DNA of 64,000 nt from CALLPQ01 sp964421675 (GTDB lineage: Bacteria; Pseudomonadota; Alphaproteobacteria; Caulobacterales; Parvularculaceae): the NCBI GenBank assembly GCA_964421675.1, contig CAYQXV010000008.1:1-64000 (forward strand). Reading direction: 5' to 3'. The notes below the pieces were generated by a model. It was not told the DNA's origin, ran no database searches, and was given only the letters and a program-made list of their open reading frames with translations. Position numbers and translations under genes: made by a program. Shown here piece by piece: positions 1-8,966 of the stretch. The stretch's first letter is position 1. Every line of letters starts with the position of its first letter.

Positions 1-2168
1 GCGGCTTTCTTGACTAAACGCTGTGCATGCAAAATCGGTTCTGTGTATCCACTTGGTTGAACGGTTCCCTGAAACACCAAACTACACGCTGCTTGAAACG
101 CAATATTGGTATCAAAGGATCCATGCATCGGTGAATAGTCCGGATCATTGGCATTTTGTTCATCAACAATTTTTGCCATGCGCTTCATCACGGCCATGAC
201 TTGATCTTTGTTTACGATGTCATGATGGAGCCAGTTGGCAATATGCTGGCTTGAAATCCGCAAGGTGGCGCGATCTTCCATGAGGCCAATATTATTAATG
301 TCGGGCACTTTTGAACAGCCAACACCGTGATCGATCCAGCGCACAACATAGCCAAGAATGCCTTGTGCGTTGTTTTCAAGTTCCTGTTCAACCTCGTCTG
401 GTGACCAATTGGAATTTTTGGCAACTGGGATTGTCAGTATGTCATCAAGATTTGCGCGCGGGCGCGCTGCAAGACTGTCCTGCACCTCGTCAACATTGAC
501 CTTGTGATAATGCAGCGCGTGCAATGTTGCAGCCGTTGGCGAGGGCGCCCAGGCGCAATCGGCACCAGATTGCGGGTGGCCGATTTTTTGTTCAATCATA
601 GCAGCCATTAAGTCTGGCATCGCCCACATGCCCTTACCGATTTGTGCGCGGCCTTTAAAGCCGCAGGCAAGACCAATATCAACATTCCATTGTTCATATG
701 CGGAGAGCCAGGCTGTGGTCTTCATCTCATTTTTACGGACCATCGGACCGGCATGCATTGAGGTGTGAATTTCGTCACCGGTGCGATCCAGAAACCCGGT
801 ATTGATGAAGATCACGCGAGATTTTGCGGCACGAATACACTCCATTAAATTCACGGTCGTGCGCCGTTCTTCATCCATAATGCCCATCTTCATCGTATTT
901 GCGGGCAGGCCCACCAGCGCTTCAACTTTGCCAAAGACGCTATTGGCGAATGCAACTTCTTGTGGGCCGTGCATTTTTGGTTTTACGATATAGATGCTTC
1001 CGGCCTTGCTGATCTTTTCGGCATTATTTTTCTTTTTGAGATCATGAAGCGCCAGAACGCCTGTCACCATAGCATCAAGAAGACCTTCGGGAATTTCGCG
1101 CCCCTGCTTATCGAGAACGGTCGGGGTGGTCATGAGATGGCCGACATTGCGGACAAGCAACATGCTTAGTCCCGGCAGGGTGAGTTCTGTACCATTGGCG
1201 CCGGTATAATGGCGGTTTTCTGCCAGCGTGCGCGTGAAAGATTTTCCTCCTTTTGATAGTTCAGTCGTCAGGGTGCGTCTGAATAATCCCAGCAAGTTTT
1301 GGTAGGCTTCGATTTTATCTTCCGCATCGACGGCGGCAATCGAATCCTCGCAATCAAGAATGGTTGTGACCGCTGATTCAACAATGACATCACTGACATG
1401 GGCGAGGTCGGTTTTCCCAATCGGATGGCTTGGATCGATTTGAATATCGAGATGCAGCCCATTATGGCGCAGAAGGATTGAGTGCGGGTTGGCCTGGCCT
1501 CCGGCAAATCCAGCAAACTGCTCGCCATTTTTAAGGTCGGCTGTACCATGCTCGCCCCGCTCAACTTTGAGTGTACCGTTTTCAACAAAATAGCGGGTTG
1601 CTTCGAGATGGCTCGCGCCGTCAAGCGGGGCGGCTTCATCTAAAAGCGCGCGGGCGCGTTCAATGACGATTTGCCCGCGAGCGGGATTGTATGATTTTCC
1701 CGCAGCCAGATCACCAGTTTGATCGATGGCATCGGTTCCATACAATGCATCATATAAACTGCCCCAGCGGGCATTTGCGGCATTGATTGCAAAGCGTGCA
1801 TTTTTGACCGGGACAACAAGTTGCGGGCCGGAAATGGAGGAGATTTCCGGATCTACATTTTTCGTATCAATCGTGAACGGATCGCCTTCAGGGACCAAAT
1901 ATCCAATGTCTCTGAGAAAATTTTTGTAGGGTTCCAGATTGTCGCTGTCATATGCGTTTTTTTGATGCCAGCCATCGATCTGCGTTTGTAAGGCTTCGCG
2001 CTTGGCAAGCAGGGTGCGATTTTGCTCCCCATATTCATCTATCAGCGTTGAAAGTCCGGCCCAAAACTGGTTGGCGTCTAAGGGACAATTTGCACATAAT
2101 TGGGTTTCGACGAACTCATGAAATGCCTTATCAACGGTCAATGAGTGGGTGGTGATAGATGTCGACAT
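1..2168 (-). CDS. glcB: Malate synthase G, C-terminus cut by window edge
   Basis: This enzyme condenses glyoxylate with acetyl-CoA to give malate, in the glyoxylate shunt and glycolate use, in the cytoplasm. I translated the minus strand from the ATG at 2168 and it stays open for 722 codons to the window edge. The E. coli enzyme is about 723 residues, so only a few residues and the stop are missing. Recognisable stretches include TTILDCEDSIAAVDAEDK, KPKMHGPQEVAF, IMDEERRTTVNL, INTGFLDRTGDEIHTSM, GFKGRAQIGKGMWAMPD, WAPSPTAATLHALHYH and VVRWIDHGVGCSKVPDI. These match the active-site and acetyl-CoA-binding segments of the single-chain G isoform. The gene stands alone upstream of a short gap from the histidine kinase. 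No isocitrate lyase is visible here. Identification is secure. Confidence 0.96.
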   Translation of the reverse strand, partial: MSTSITTHSLTVDKAFHEFVETQLCANCPLDANQFWAGLSTLIDEYGEQNRTLLAKREALQTQIDGWHQKNAYDSDNLEPYKNFLRDIGYLVPEGDPFTIDTKNVDPEISSISGPQLVVPVKNARFAINAANARWGSLYDALYGTDAIDQTGDLAAGKSYNPARGQIVIERARALLDEAAPLDGASHLEATRYFVENGTLKVERGEHGTADLKNGEQFAGFAGGQANPHSILLRHNGLHLDIQIDPSHPIGKTDLAHVSDVIVESAVTTILDCEDSIAAVDAEDKIEAYQNLLGLFRRTLTTELSKGGKSFTRTLAENRHYTGANGTELTLPGLSMLLVRNVGHLMTTPTVLDKQGREIPEGLLDAMVTGVLALHDLKKKNNAEKISKAGSIYIVKPKMHGPQEVAFANSVFGKVEALVGLPANTMKMGIMDEERRTTVNLMECIRAAKSRVIFINTGFLDRTGDEIHTSMHAGPMVRKNEMKTTAWLSAYEQWNVDIGLACGFKGRAQIGKGMWAMPDLMAAMIEQKIGHPQSGADCAWAPSPTAATLHALHYHKVNVDEVQDSLAARPRANLDDILTIPVAKNSNWSPDEVEQELENNAQGILGYVVRWIDHGVGCSKVPDINNIGLMEDRATLRISSQHIANWLHHDIVNKDQVMAVMKRMAKIVDEQNANDPDYSPMHGSFDTNIAFQAACSLVFQGTVQPSGYTEPILHAQRLVKKA

Positions 2169-2282
2169 GAATATCTTCCTCAAAAGCAAAATCAACAAAA
2201 GCTGTTACCAACGCATCATATGGTGGCGTTACGTGCTTTTAGGTTGCCTTTGATCCAGACCTCAAGTGTGGTCTGCAGTTAT

Positions 2283-3755
2283 TCAGGATAAAGATGGAGA
2301 TTCATTTAGATCTTTTAGGGTAATCCGAAATGTCGCCCCGGTTTCATCTGATTTATGAAGGCTTAGCTCTCCCCCATGAGCACGCATGATTTCTGCACAA
2401 ATGGCGATCCCAAGACCCGATCCGCCAGCCTTGTTCGACCCTTTAAAGGGTTCAAGCAGGTGCTCGCGGGCAATGTCAGGCAGGCCCGGCCCATTGTCGG
2501 CAATATCGATCACAAGCTGCCCATCGGCTTGGTGTGCTTCAGCGGTAATTTTATGCTCTGGAACGAAATCACTTGGAAAGTCGTCGGCGCTGGCCTTAAA
2601 GGCATCATTTGGTGCGAGCGCTTGGGCGGCATTGCGTACCAAATTTGTTATGCCGCGGTGAAACTGGGTTCGGTCAATGCTGACTTTTAGATCGGCGGGA
2701 ATTTTGTTTTCCATTGCCACAATGATCGAGGCATTATCGTCAAAAATATCGTCCATGAGGTCGCGAAGAATAATGGTCTCAAGATTCAGAATCTCTGAAC
2801 TCATATTACCATAGGCCAATGTGTCCCGGCTAAGGGTGATGGCCCGGTCGAGTGCATCCACCAGGCGCGGGCTTAGTTTTCTGACCCGCGGATCCTCGCT
2901 TGTCACAAGGCGATCAGACATAAGCTGCGCACTGGCAAGAATGTTGCGCAAATCGTGGCTGATTTTTGAGATACCAGCCCCCAAGGCGGCGAGACGTCTG
3001 CGCTCATTGAGAAGGGTCTGCAGGCGCTGTTCAAGGGTGGCAAGACCGCGCTCGGCTTCGCCGATCTCATCAATGCGCGCGCTTGGATTCAATAGATTGT
3101 CAACATTTTCCGGATCTGTTTGGAACTCAGCCATATTGGCGCGCATGCGCGAGACCGGTTTAATGATCAAATTATCAAGTGATCCGTAAACGAATAATGC
3201 TGTAGTTATTGATATTAACAGTGACAATCCGAGAATGTTGAGCGAATAGGAGCGTAAACTTTTGCGCAATTTATCTCGCGATAAAATGACGTCACTGATT
3301 CGGCTATTGGTTAGGCGTGAGCCGCCCGAAACACGGATGAGTTCAGATCCGCCGCCAGCAATTGTTTGCCAGGAACCGATGATCATGGAGATAAGGCCCG
3401 ATTCATCAAGATTGATCGTATCCATCGCGCCAATCGCATTGTCGGTGAGATCAGGCGATAAAACTAAAGTCTTTGACTCGGGCATGTTCAGGGTAACCCC
3501 TTCAATGCTCGCTGACATCAAGATTTTGTCAATCATCATCTCATTGACTTCATCAGCGTCAAAATCTTCCAGCGCAATGCCAACCAGATAGGCAGCCTCG
3601 GTTCGCATTGCGATCCAGTCTTCTTGCTGATGGGCAACCGATGGAATCATGATCACAACTTCGGTGATCAAAACGACGATGACAGTCAATAAAAGCAATT
3701 GGGCAGACAATGAACGACGGAAGCGTTCAGTCATATGATTGAGACTACTCAACAT
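2283..3755 (-). CDS. Orphan membrane sensor histidine kinase
   Basis: This is a probable two-component sensor kinase of the inner membrane. In order it shows TM1 (about residues 18-38), a periplasmic sensor region of about 130 residues with no recognised fold, TM2 (about 172-192), a HAMP-like linker, and a dimerisation/phosphoacceptor helix with H-box SHDLRN near residue 270. The ATPase domain follows, with N-box LVRNAAQAL, G1 DIADNGPGLP and G2 GSGLGIAI. I chose the ATG at 3755 because AGAGG lies 9 bases upstream. A TTG at 3794 that overlaps the stop of the preceding gene as TTGA would add 13 residues, but it has no ribosome site. No response regulator lies beside it, so its partner must be elsewhere. 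It follows the flavin reductase and VTT genes and may be co-transcribed with them. The signal is unknown. Confidence 0.88.
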   Translation of the reverse strand: MLSSLNHMTERFRRSLSAQLLLLTVIVVLITEVVIMIPSVAHQQEDWIAMRTEAAYLVGIALEDFDADEVNEMMIDKILMSASIEGVTLNMPESKTLVLSPDLTDNAIGAMDTINLDESGLISMIIGSWQTIAGGGSELIRVSGGSRLTNSRISDVILSRDKLRKSLRSYSLNILGLSLLISITTALFVYGSLDNLIIKPVSRMRANMAEFQTDPENVDNLLNPSARIDEIGEAERGLATLEQRLQTLLNERRRLAALGAGISKISHDLRNILASAQLMSDRLVTSEDPRVRKLSPRLVDALDRAITLSRDTLAYGNMSSEILNLETIILRDLMDDIFDDNASIIVAMENKIPADLKVSIDRTQFHRGITNLVRNAAQALAPNDAFKASADDFPSDFVPEHKITAEAHQADGQLVIDIADNGPGLPDIAREHLLEPFKGSNKAGGSGLGIAICAEIMRAHGGELSLHKSDETGATFRITLKDLNESPSLS

Positions 3756-3790
3756 ATTGTAACTGCCTCTCTTGGTCTTGCCTGCACGGA

Positions 3791-5224
3791 TCAATCAAAC
3801 AGCGATAATAATTTCACAACTGATTTTGATCGGTCGGCAAATAGAGCCTCGGTGAAAAATGCACCCGCAACTCTTTTAGAGGCTTCACCGCGCGTTGGGT
3901 AGGGCGCGATGTAATTTGTGAACGAGCGGATCTTTTGTTTATTGGCAACGGCGAAAGCCCAAGGTTGAATCAAGTCACCGGCATTTTTGCCAACCATCGA
4001 TGCGCCAAGCACGAAGCCTTTTTTATTGGCGATCACTTTGACAAGACCGGCTTTTGAACCTTCGGCGATGGCGCGGTCATTTTCATCAAATGTCCAACGC
4101 TGAACAGTGATCGAATCCCCATGCACCTCGCGCGCCTTCGCTTCCGTCATGCCGATATGGGCAAGCTCGGGGTCTGTATAGGTCACCCACGGAGAAATAT
4201 TGTTCGCATTATTTTTGCCCTTGGACAGTTTGAACAAGAGATTGCGAATGATCAGGCCCGCATGATAGCCCGCCACATGGGTAAATTGCAGGCCGCCCGC
4301 AACGTCGCCAATGGCATAGACACGCTTGTTTGAGGTTTGCATATAGTCATCAACGATAATGCCGAATTTGTTCGTCTCGACGCCAGCCATTTCAAGGTCC
4401 AGCTCTGCCATGTTGGCGCGCCGACCGGCGGCGACCAATAGGTGAGATCCGCTCACACTGGCTTGGCTAGCGCCGTCAATGGATACGGTAATTCCTGCCC
4501 CGTTTTGCGTGACCTTTGAGGCCATTGCGCTCTCAAGCAGGGTGATGCCTTCAGCGATTAGATTTTGACGCACGACATCGACAAGCTCGGGGTCATCATT
4601 GCCCATAATTGATGGTGCCGCTTCAAGAACTGTCACCTCGCATCCTAAGCGTCGATGGGCCTGCGCCATTTCCAATCCGATAGGGCCGCCGCCAATAACG
4701 ATTAAATGCTCAGGCTTTTCACGATTATCGAACAGCACCTCATTGGTCATATAGTTGACGTCGCTAAGGCCCGGAATAGGCGGCGCAAAGGGAGAGGAGC
4801 CCGTTGCAACAATGATGAATTTTGCATCGATGAGCGTATCGCCTGCCTTAACCTGACGCGGACCAGTAAAGCGTGCGTGCTCGCGAATGACCGTGCAGCC
4901 AAGTCCTTCAAATCGTTCCTGGCTATCATGGGGTGCGATTGTGTCGATGGCGTTGCGAACATGGGCCATTGCGGCTGCATAATCGATTTGGGGTTCGCCC
5001 GCGTGCACGCCGTATTTTTCAGCGGTTCTGATGTTCTGGGCCGCCGCGCCAGCACTTAACAGAGCCTTTGAAGGAACGCATCCATAGTTCAGGCAATCAC
5101 CGCCCATTTCCCCTTTTTCAATGAGGACGACTTTTTTCCCCAGTTGAGCAGCCCCAGCCGCAACGGACAGGCCGCCAGAGCCAGCGCCTATGATGCAAAG
5201 ATCAGCAGAAATGGATTTGGGCAT
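3791..5224 (-). CDS. FAD-dependent pyridine nucleotide-disulfide oxidoreductase (Lpd/MerA-like)
   Basis: This is a class I flavin disulfide reductase of 477 residues, close to the family norm. The N-terminal FAD site reads GAGSGGLSVAAG, followed by the redox-active pair C44/C49 in GGDCLNYGCVPSK. A second Rossmann site VIGGGPIGLEMAQAH near residue 174 binds NAD(P)H. The dimerisation domain holds WVTYTDPELAHIGMTE. The C-terminal motif reads APYPTRGEASKR, where true dihydrolipoamide dehydrogenases have a catalytic His-Glu pair in HPHPT(x)SE. The usual histidine position is a tyrosine, so lipoamide turnover is doubtful, and there is no C-terminal Cys pair as in mercuric reductase. The upstream gene encodes a VTT-domain membrane protein. 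From general knowledge this type of reductase often sits beside TVP38/TMEM64 genes, but the substrate is not established. Confidence 0.9.
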   Translation of the reverse strand: MPKSISADLCIIGAGSGGLSVAAGAAQLGKKVVLIEKGEMGGDCLNYGCVPSKALLSAGAAAQNIRTAEKYGVHAGEPQIDYAAAMAHVRNAIDTIAPHDSQERFEGLGCTVIREHARFTGPRQVKAGDTLIDAKFIIVATGSSPFAPPIPGLSDVNYMTNEVLFDNREKPEHLIVIGGGPIGLEMAQAHRRLGCEVTVLEAAPSIMGNDDPELVDVVRQNLIAEGITLLESAMASKVTQNGAGITVSIDGASQASVSGSHLLVAAGRRANMAELDLEMAGVETNKFGIIVDDYMQTSNKRVYAIGDVAGGLQFTHVAGYHAGLIIRNLLFKLSKGKNNANNISPWVTYTDPELAHIGMTEAKAREVHGDSITVQRWTFDENDRAIAEGSKAGLVKVIANKKGFVLGASMVGKNAGDLIQPWAFAVANKQKIRSFTNYIAPYPTRGEASKRVAGAFFTEALFADRSKSVVKLLSLFD

Positions 5225-5384
5225 AACGGGCCTTCAGTGGTTGTGGGGTTGTCAGCCAAGGTGATGGCTTTGAGGGCAATTTTTTTAATACTGGTGCGCG
5301 GTCGTGTGCGTTCATTAGCGTCGTTTACGCCGAAACTACAACCCGGCGCGCGCACCTTAGGGGGGAAGCGATTGAAAATTAGCG

Positions 5385-6167
5385 CTAGCTGGTCGCCGCT
5401 TTCTTTTGGAAAAACCGTTTGTAAACGACCGGTATCAATGAAACCACGAATAACGCGATCAAGGCGGGCGCTACTTTGCCAGCAAGAGACCCGATTAATG
5501 CATTTGTATCGCTAAGGCTGACTGATTGGTCGCGAATAAATTCTGCCGCGCCAGCGCCAACCCAGCTATAGGCCATGGTGCCGGGCATGATGCCAAAGAA
5601 GGTTGTTACGAGATAGTGCCGGTATTTCGCGCCAAGCAAGGCTGGAGCGATATTGGCGATGGCGAAGGGGACGGCCGGGACCAATCGAAGGACAAACATG
5701 TAGGATAACGGGCTCTGATTAAACTCGGCCTCCATTTTCCCTAAAAATGGGCCGGCGATGTTGCGCAACGTGCCGCCGAGTGATGTCTTTGCGACAGCAA
5801 ACAAAATCGATGCGCCGAGCGTCGCTCCAACGACCGTTGCCGCTGTACTGATCAGGGGAAGACCATAAGTGACCCCGAACAGGGCACCGCCCGCAATGGT
5901 CAATATTCCGCCCGGCACCATAAAGGCCGTGGAGGCGGCATAAATGCCCATATAAATCAGAATCACCAGTAAAAGGTTGGAAGCCACTTTCTCATCAATC
6001 CAGCCAATATTCTCGCGAAAGGATTCAAGCGACAGTTTTTCATGAGCGCCGGTGGCAAAGATGGTCCCTAAAACGCCCAAAATCACCAAAAACGGCAATA
6101 GCTTAACAATAGGGTTAGATTTTTTTTCGGCGCTGGGTGCCTCGGGAGACATTGGGGACTCGGTCAT
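5385..6167 (-). CDS. TVP38/TMEM64 (VTT-domain) membrane protein
   Basis: This is a polytopic inner-membrane protein of the VTT/SNARE-associated (DedA-like) superfamily, with 260 residues from the ATG at 6167. A cytoplasmic N-terminus rich in Ser, Pro, Glu and Lys precedes a first helix (KLLPFLVILGVLGTIF). The family core follows, with VPGGILTIAGGALFG and the Arg-Pro segment LRLVPAVPFAIANIAPALLG. Two further C-terminal helices end in a basic tail RFFQKKAATS. A TTG at 6191 would add eight residues, and I prefer the ATG with GGA about 9 bases upstream. A gap of 160 bases separates it from the flavin reductase on the same strand, so they may form one unit. Family members are proposed lipid scramblases or transporters. 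The role here is inferred only from the family. Confidence 0.88.
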   Translation of the reverse strand: MTESPMSPEAPSAEKKSNPIVKLLPFLVILGVLGTIFATGAHEKLSLESFRENIGWIDEKVASNLLLVILIYMGIYAASTAFMVPGGILTIAGGALFGVTYGLPLISTAATVVGATLGASILFAVAKTSLGGTLRNIAGPFLGKMEAEFNQSPLSYMFVLRLVPAVPFAIANIAPALLGAKYRHYLVTTFFGIMPGTMAYSWVGAGAAEFIRDQSVSLSDTNALIGSLAGKVAPALIALFVVSLIPVVYKRFFQKKAATS

Positions 6168-6502
6168 CAGATTTGTTCCATATTTGGCCAATCATGGCCT
6201 TTAAGGTCAGATGCCTCTCAAACGAGGCAATTGGGTGTTGTTTGTATTGCCCTTTTACCTAGCAGGCCTTTTCAATAATGCTCTTAAAGTCTGCGCGCGG
6301 TTGGTCACAAGTCAGAGAGTTTCCACGAATAAGCGCAATTGTGGGGGCTGCAAAGACATTTAAAACAAGTTTTGCTGGAATCTCGGGCTTTTTTCTTGAC
6401 GTGGGCATGAGGGTTTTGTATCCGACCGCACTCGAATTCGAATTGCCGAGCGTCTTTCTTGTGGTCTTTTCACGACAGGATGGCGCCTAAAGGACACCCG
6501 CC
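6168..6502. other. Divergent intergenic region upstream of rpmH
   Basis: About 335 bases lie between the start of the VTT gene (minus) and rpmH (plus). I see one good sigma-70-like promoter for rpmH (listed separately) and the ribosome site AAGGA before the rpmH ATG. A 70-codon open frame at 6278-6490 runs across the promoter and has no ribosome site, so I do not call it. No DnaA-box cluster was evident, although rpmH can lie near the origin in other bacteria. Confidence 0.6.
6396..6424 (+). promoter_or_regulatory. Candidate rpmH-rnpA promoter
   Basis: TTGACG at 6396-6401 (one mismatch to the -35 consensus) is followed by a 17-base spacer and TATCCG at 6419-6424, a weak -10. It faces rpmH and would give a 5' leader of roughly 70 bases. 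This is visual pattern matching only. Confidence 0.45.
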
Positions 6503-6637
6503 ATGAAACGTACATATCAACCAAGCCGCCTGGTTCGCAAACGCCGTCACGGCTTTCGCGCGCGCAAAGCCACCAAAGCTGGCCGTCAAATCCTGGCTCG
6601 CCGTAGAGCCCGTGGTCGCAAGCGTTTGTCAGCGTAA
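6503..6637 (+). CDS. rpmH: 50S ribosomal protein L34
   Basis: This 44-residue, strongly basic protein begins MKRTYQPSRLVRKRRHGF and continues RARKATKAGRQILARRR, an unmistakable L34. It belongs to the large ribosomal subunit and sits directly before rnpA, the conserved bacterial arrangement. AAGGA lies 9 bases before the ATG. The gene is short and easily missed by length-filtered ORF calling. Confidence 0.98.
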   Translation: MKRTYQPSRLVRKRRHGFRARKATKAGRQILARRRARGRKRLSA

Positions 6638-6658
6638 ACTGCGTATTTGATTGACAAT

Positions 6659-7006
6659 ATGCCAGTTGCGACCCTTAAAAAACGGGCGCAATTCTTGCGG
6701 CTCCGAAGTGCCCCGTCCGTGGCAACATCCTCCTTCAGGATGGTGCAGGGGACTCGCAGCATAGACGATAAAGACAATCTTGGTCCTCGCATTGGGTTTA
6801 CCGTCACCAAGAAGTTGGGCAATGCGGTACAGCGAAACCGGATCAAGCGCCGCCTTAAATCTGCGATTGAGCATGTTTTTCCCCTTCAAGCAGACGTCAA
6901 TGCTGACTATGTAGTGATTGCGAGACGGGCAGCTTATGATCGCCCTTTTCCTGCTCTGATAAACGATGTAGAGCGCGCCTTAGAAAAATTGCAGCACAAG
7001 CCGTGA
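6659..7006 (+). CDS. rnpA: Ribonuclease P protein component
   Basis: This is the protein cofactor of RNase P, which removes 5' leaders from tRNA precursors. The product of about 115 residues starts MPVATLKKRAQFLRLR, the usual opening of the family, and carries the RNA-binding signature GNAVQRNRIKRRLKSAI. I use the ATG at 6659. A TTG at 6647 would add MIDN ahead of it. The start lies 21 bases after the rpmH stop, so the two are co-transcribed. The basic helix and the overall length are normal. The yidD gene that often follows rnpA is absent, and yidC begins 55 bases later. Confidence 0.96.
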   Translation: MPVATLKKRAQFLRLRSAPSVATSSFRMVQGTRSIDDKDNLGPRIGFTVTKKLGNAVQRNRIKRRLKSAIEHVFPLQADVNADYVVIARRAAYDRPFPALINDVERALEKLQHKP

Positions 7007-7061
7007 TTGTGACGACCGGATCATGATTTGTTGATAACGCCAGCAGGGACACTTTAAAAAA

Positions 7062-8924
7062 ATGGATCGCAACTTATTCCTGGCTATTCTTCTGTCGGGT
7101 GCCGTACTTCTCGGTTGGGAACTTCTTGTCGCTGGCCCGCAACGCGAAGCCTTTGAGGCGCAGCGCCAGGAGCAAATTGCTCAAGAGGCTGAAAATGGGG
7201 CGCCGATCGATACAACAGGCGATCTTGGATCGCTAAGTGCGCCAGGCTCTGGTCAAGCGCCAGTAGAAGAGGCTATCTCTCTGGATGATGCGCTGGCGGC
7301 CGCGCCTGGCCGGATAACCATTGATACGCCAAACCTTGCTGGGTCCATCAATTTGCAGGGCGGGCGTCTTGATGATCTTGTTCTTAAAAAATATCGCGAG
7401 ACGCTGGAGCCCGATAGCGGCCTCATTCAGCTATTGCGGCCAGAGAAAACAGATCACGCTCATTATCTTGAGCAGGGCTGGATCGTCGACCAAAAGGCGA
7501 CATCAAGTGCATTGTGGACAGCAAGCGACGGGGCAAAACTTACTGCCCAATCGCCGGTAACGCTGACCCGCACCCAAGGCCCATTGCGGTTCACAAAAAC
7601 CATCTCAGTTGATGAAACCTACATGTTTACCGTAACCCAGTCTGTGGAAAATACGGGCGGCCAAGATGTTTCGATTGAGCCATATGCGGCCGTTATTCAG
7701 CATGGAAATCCCACTGATTTGAGCGGCGGTGCTATCTTGCATGAAGGCGCTGTGGGCGTTGTTGGTAAGAAGCTTTATGATCGCAAGTATAAAGCATTGG
7801 CCAAAGGCAAAGATGTTTCGGCAAACGGTGTCGGGGGCTGGGCCGGGGTTACCAATAAATATTGGTTGGCTGCCGCCATTCCTCCGCAAGATGCGCAGTT
7901 CCGTTTGACATATGATAATCTTACGCGCGATGCGGAAAATCCAATTTTTCGGGCCTTTTATTTGTTGGCACCTGTGAGTGTTCCCTCTGGCGGTAGCATT
8001 GAGCTGACATCTTACATGTTTGGCGGCGCGAAAGAAGTTGACGTTCTCAAAGCCTATGAGCGCAGCCCCGAAAAGGGCGGCCTTGGCGTTAGTGAATTTG
8101 ACCGTGCTGTTGACTGGGGCTGGTTTAGTTTTCTAACTCGCCCAATATTCTCGGTACTGAATTTCTTTGGTGATTTGACCGGAAATTATGGCGTTGCCAT
8201 CCTGCTGCTTACCTTGAGTATCAAGCTGGTTCTCTTCCCCATCGCTAATGTTGGGTATGAGTCCATGACGCGCATGAAAAAAATTCAACCTCAACTTGAA
8301 AAACTGCGCGAGCGTTATGGCGAAGACAAGATGAAGCTGCAGCAAGAAATGATGGGGCTGTACAAGAAAGAAGGCGTCAATCCGGTTGCCGGGTGTCTGC
8401 CGCTGCTCGTGCAGATGCCCATATTCTTTGCGCTGTATAAAACCCTGTTTGTCACGCTTGAGTTGCGCCACGAGCCATTCATTGGTTGGTTGAAGGATCT
8501 TTCTGCGCCCGATCCGACAAATATTTTTAATCTGTTTGGATTGATCCCGTTTGATCCGACGAGCTTACCGCTAATTGGTGCGTTTTTGGGTATCGGTATT
8601 CTACCGCTGCTCATGGGTTTTGGTATGTGGTTCCAAATGTCGTTAAACCCGCCGCCGACAGATCCAACGCAGCGTCAGATTTTTGCAATGCTGCCATTTA
8701 TCTTTGTGTTCTTATTTGCAAGCTTTGCGTCCGGTCTTGTTTTGTACTGGGTATGGAACACCATATTGTCGATTGTTCAGCAACTTGTGATTATGAAGAA
8801 GAATGGTGTTGAAGTTGAATGGCGAGAGCGGTTTTCCTTCTTGTTTCCCAAGGATAAAGCGCAAGCTGGTGCAAGTGCCGCGAGCGGAAAATCGGTTGGC
8901 AATAAAACCGACAGTACCGATTAA
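7062..8924 (+). CDS. yidC: Membrane protein insertase YidC
   Basis: YidC inserts and folds inner-membrane proteins, alone or with SecYEG. The 620 residues show the Gram-negative layout. An N-terminal signal anchor (LFLAILLSGAVLLGWELL) is followed by a spacer rich in Gln and Glu and a large periplasmic beta-sandwich domain (about residues 85-345). The conserved 60KD_IMP core then carries five membrane segments, including GNYGVAILLLTLSIKLVLFPI, EGVNPVAGCLPLLVQMPIFFALYKTLF and ASGLVLYWVWNTILSIVQQ. The coiled hairpin MTRMKKIQPQLEKLRERYG lies between TM2 and TM3, as expected. A short tail rich in Ala, Gly and Ser ends the protein. It is in one block with rpmH, rnpA and engB. Confidence 0.97.
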   Translation: MDRNLFLAILLSGAVLLGWELLVAGPQREAFEAQRQEQIAQEAENGAPIDTTGDLGSLSAPGSGQAPVEEAISLDDALAAAPGRITIDTPNLAGSINLQGGRLDDLVLKKYRETLEPDSGLIQLLRPEKTDHAHYLEQGWIVDQKATSSALWTASDGAKLTAQSPVTLTRTQGPLRFTKTISVDETYMFTVTQSVENTGGQDVSIEPYAAVIQHGNPTDLSGGAILHEGAVGVVGKKLYDRKYKALAKGKDVSANGVGGWAGVTNKYWLAAAIPPQDAQFRLTYDNLTRDAENPIFRAFYLLAPVSVPSGGSIELTSYMFGGAKEVDVLKAYERSPEKGGLGVSEFDRAVDWGWFSFLTRPIFSVLNFFGDLTGNYGVAILLLTLSIKLVLFPIANVGYESMTRMKKIQPQLEKLRERYGEDKMKLQQEMMGLYKKEGVNPVAGCLPLLVQMPIFFALYKTLFVTLELRHEPFIGWLKDLSAPDPTNIFNLFGLIPFDPTSLPLIGAFLGIGILPLLMGFGMWFQMSLNPPPTDPTQRQIFAMLPFIFVFLFASFASGLVLYWVWNTILSIVQQLVIMKKNGVEVEWRERFSFLFPKDKAQAGASAASGKSVGNKTDSTD

Positions 8925-8966
8925 GCGCCAACCTCCAGCGTCTTTAAAAAAGCAAGCCGGGCATGC

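Noticed and set aside
6278..6490. 70-codon plus-strand frame upstream of rpmH
   Set aside because: It runs through the candidate rpmH promoter, lacks a ribosome site and resembles nothing.
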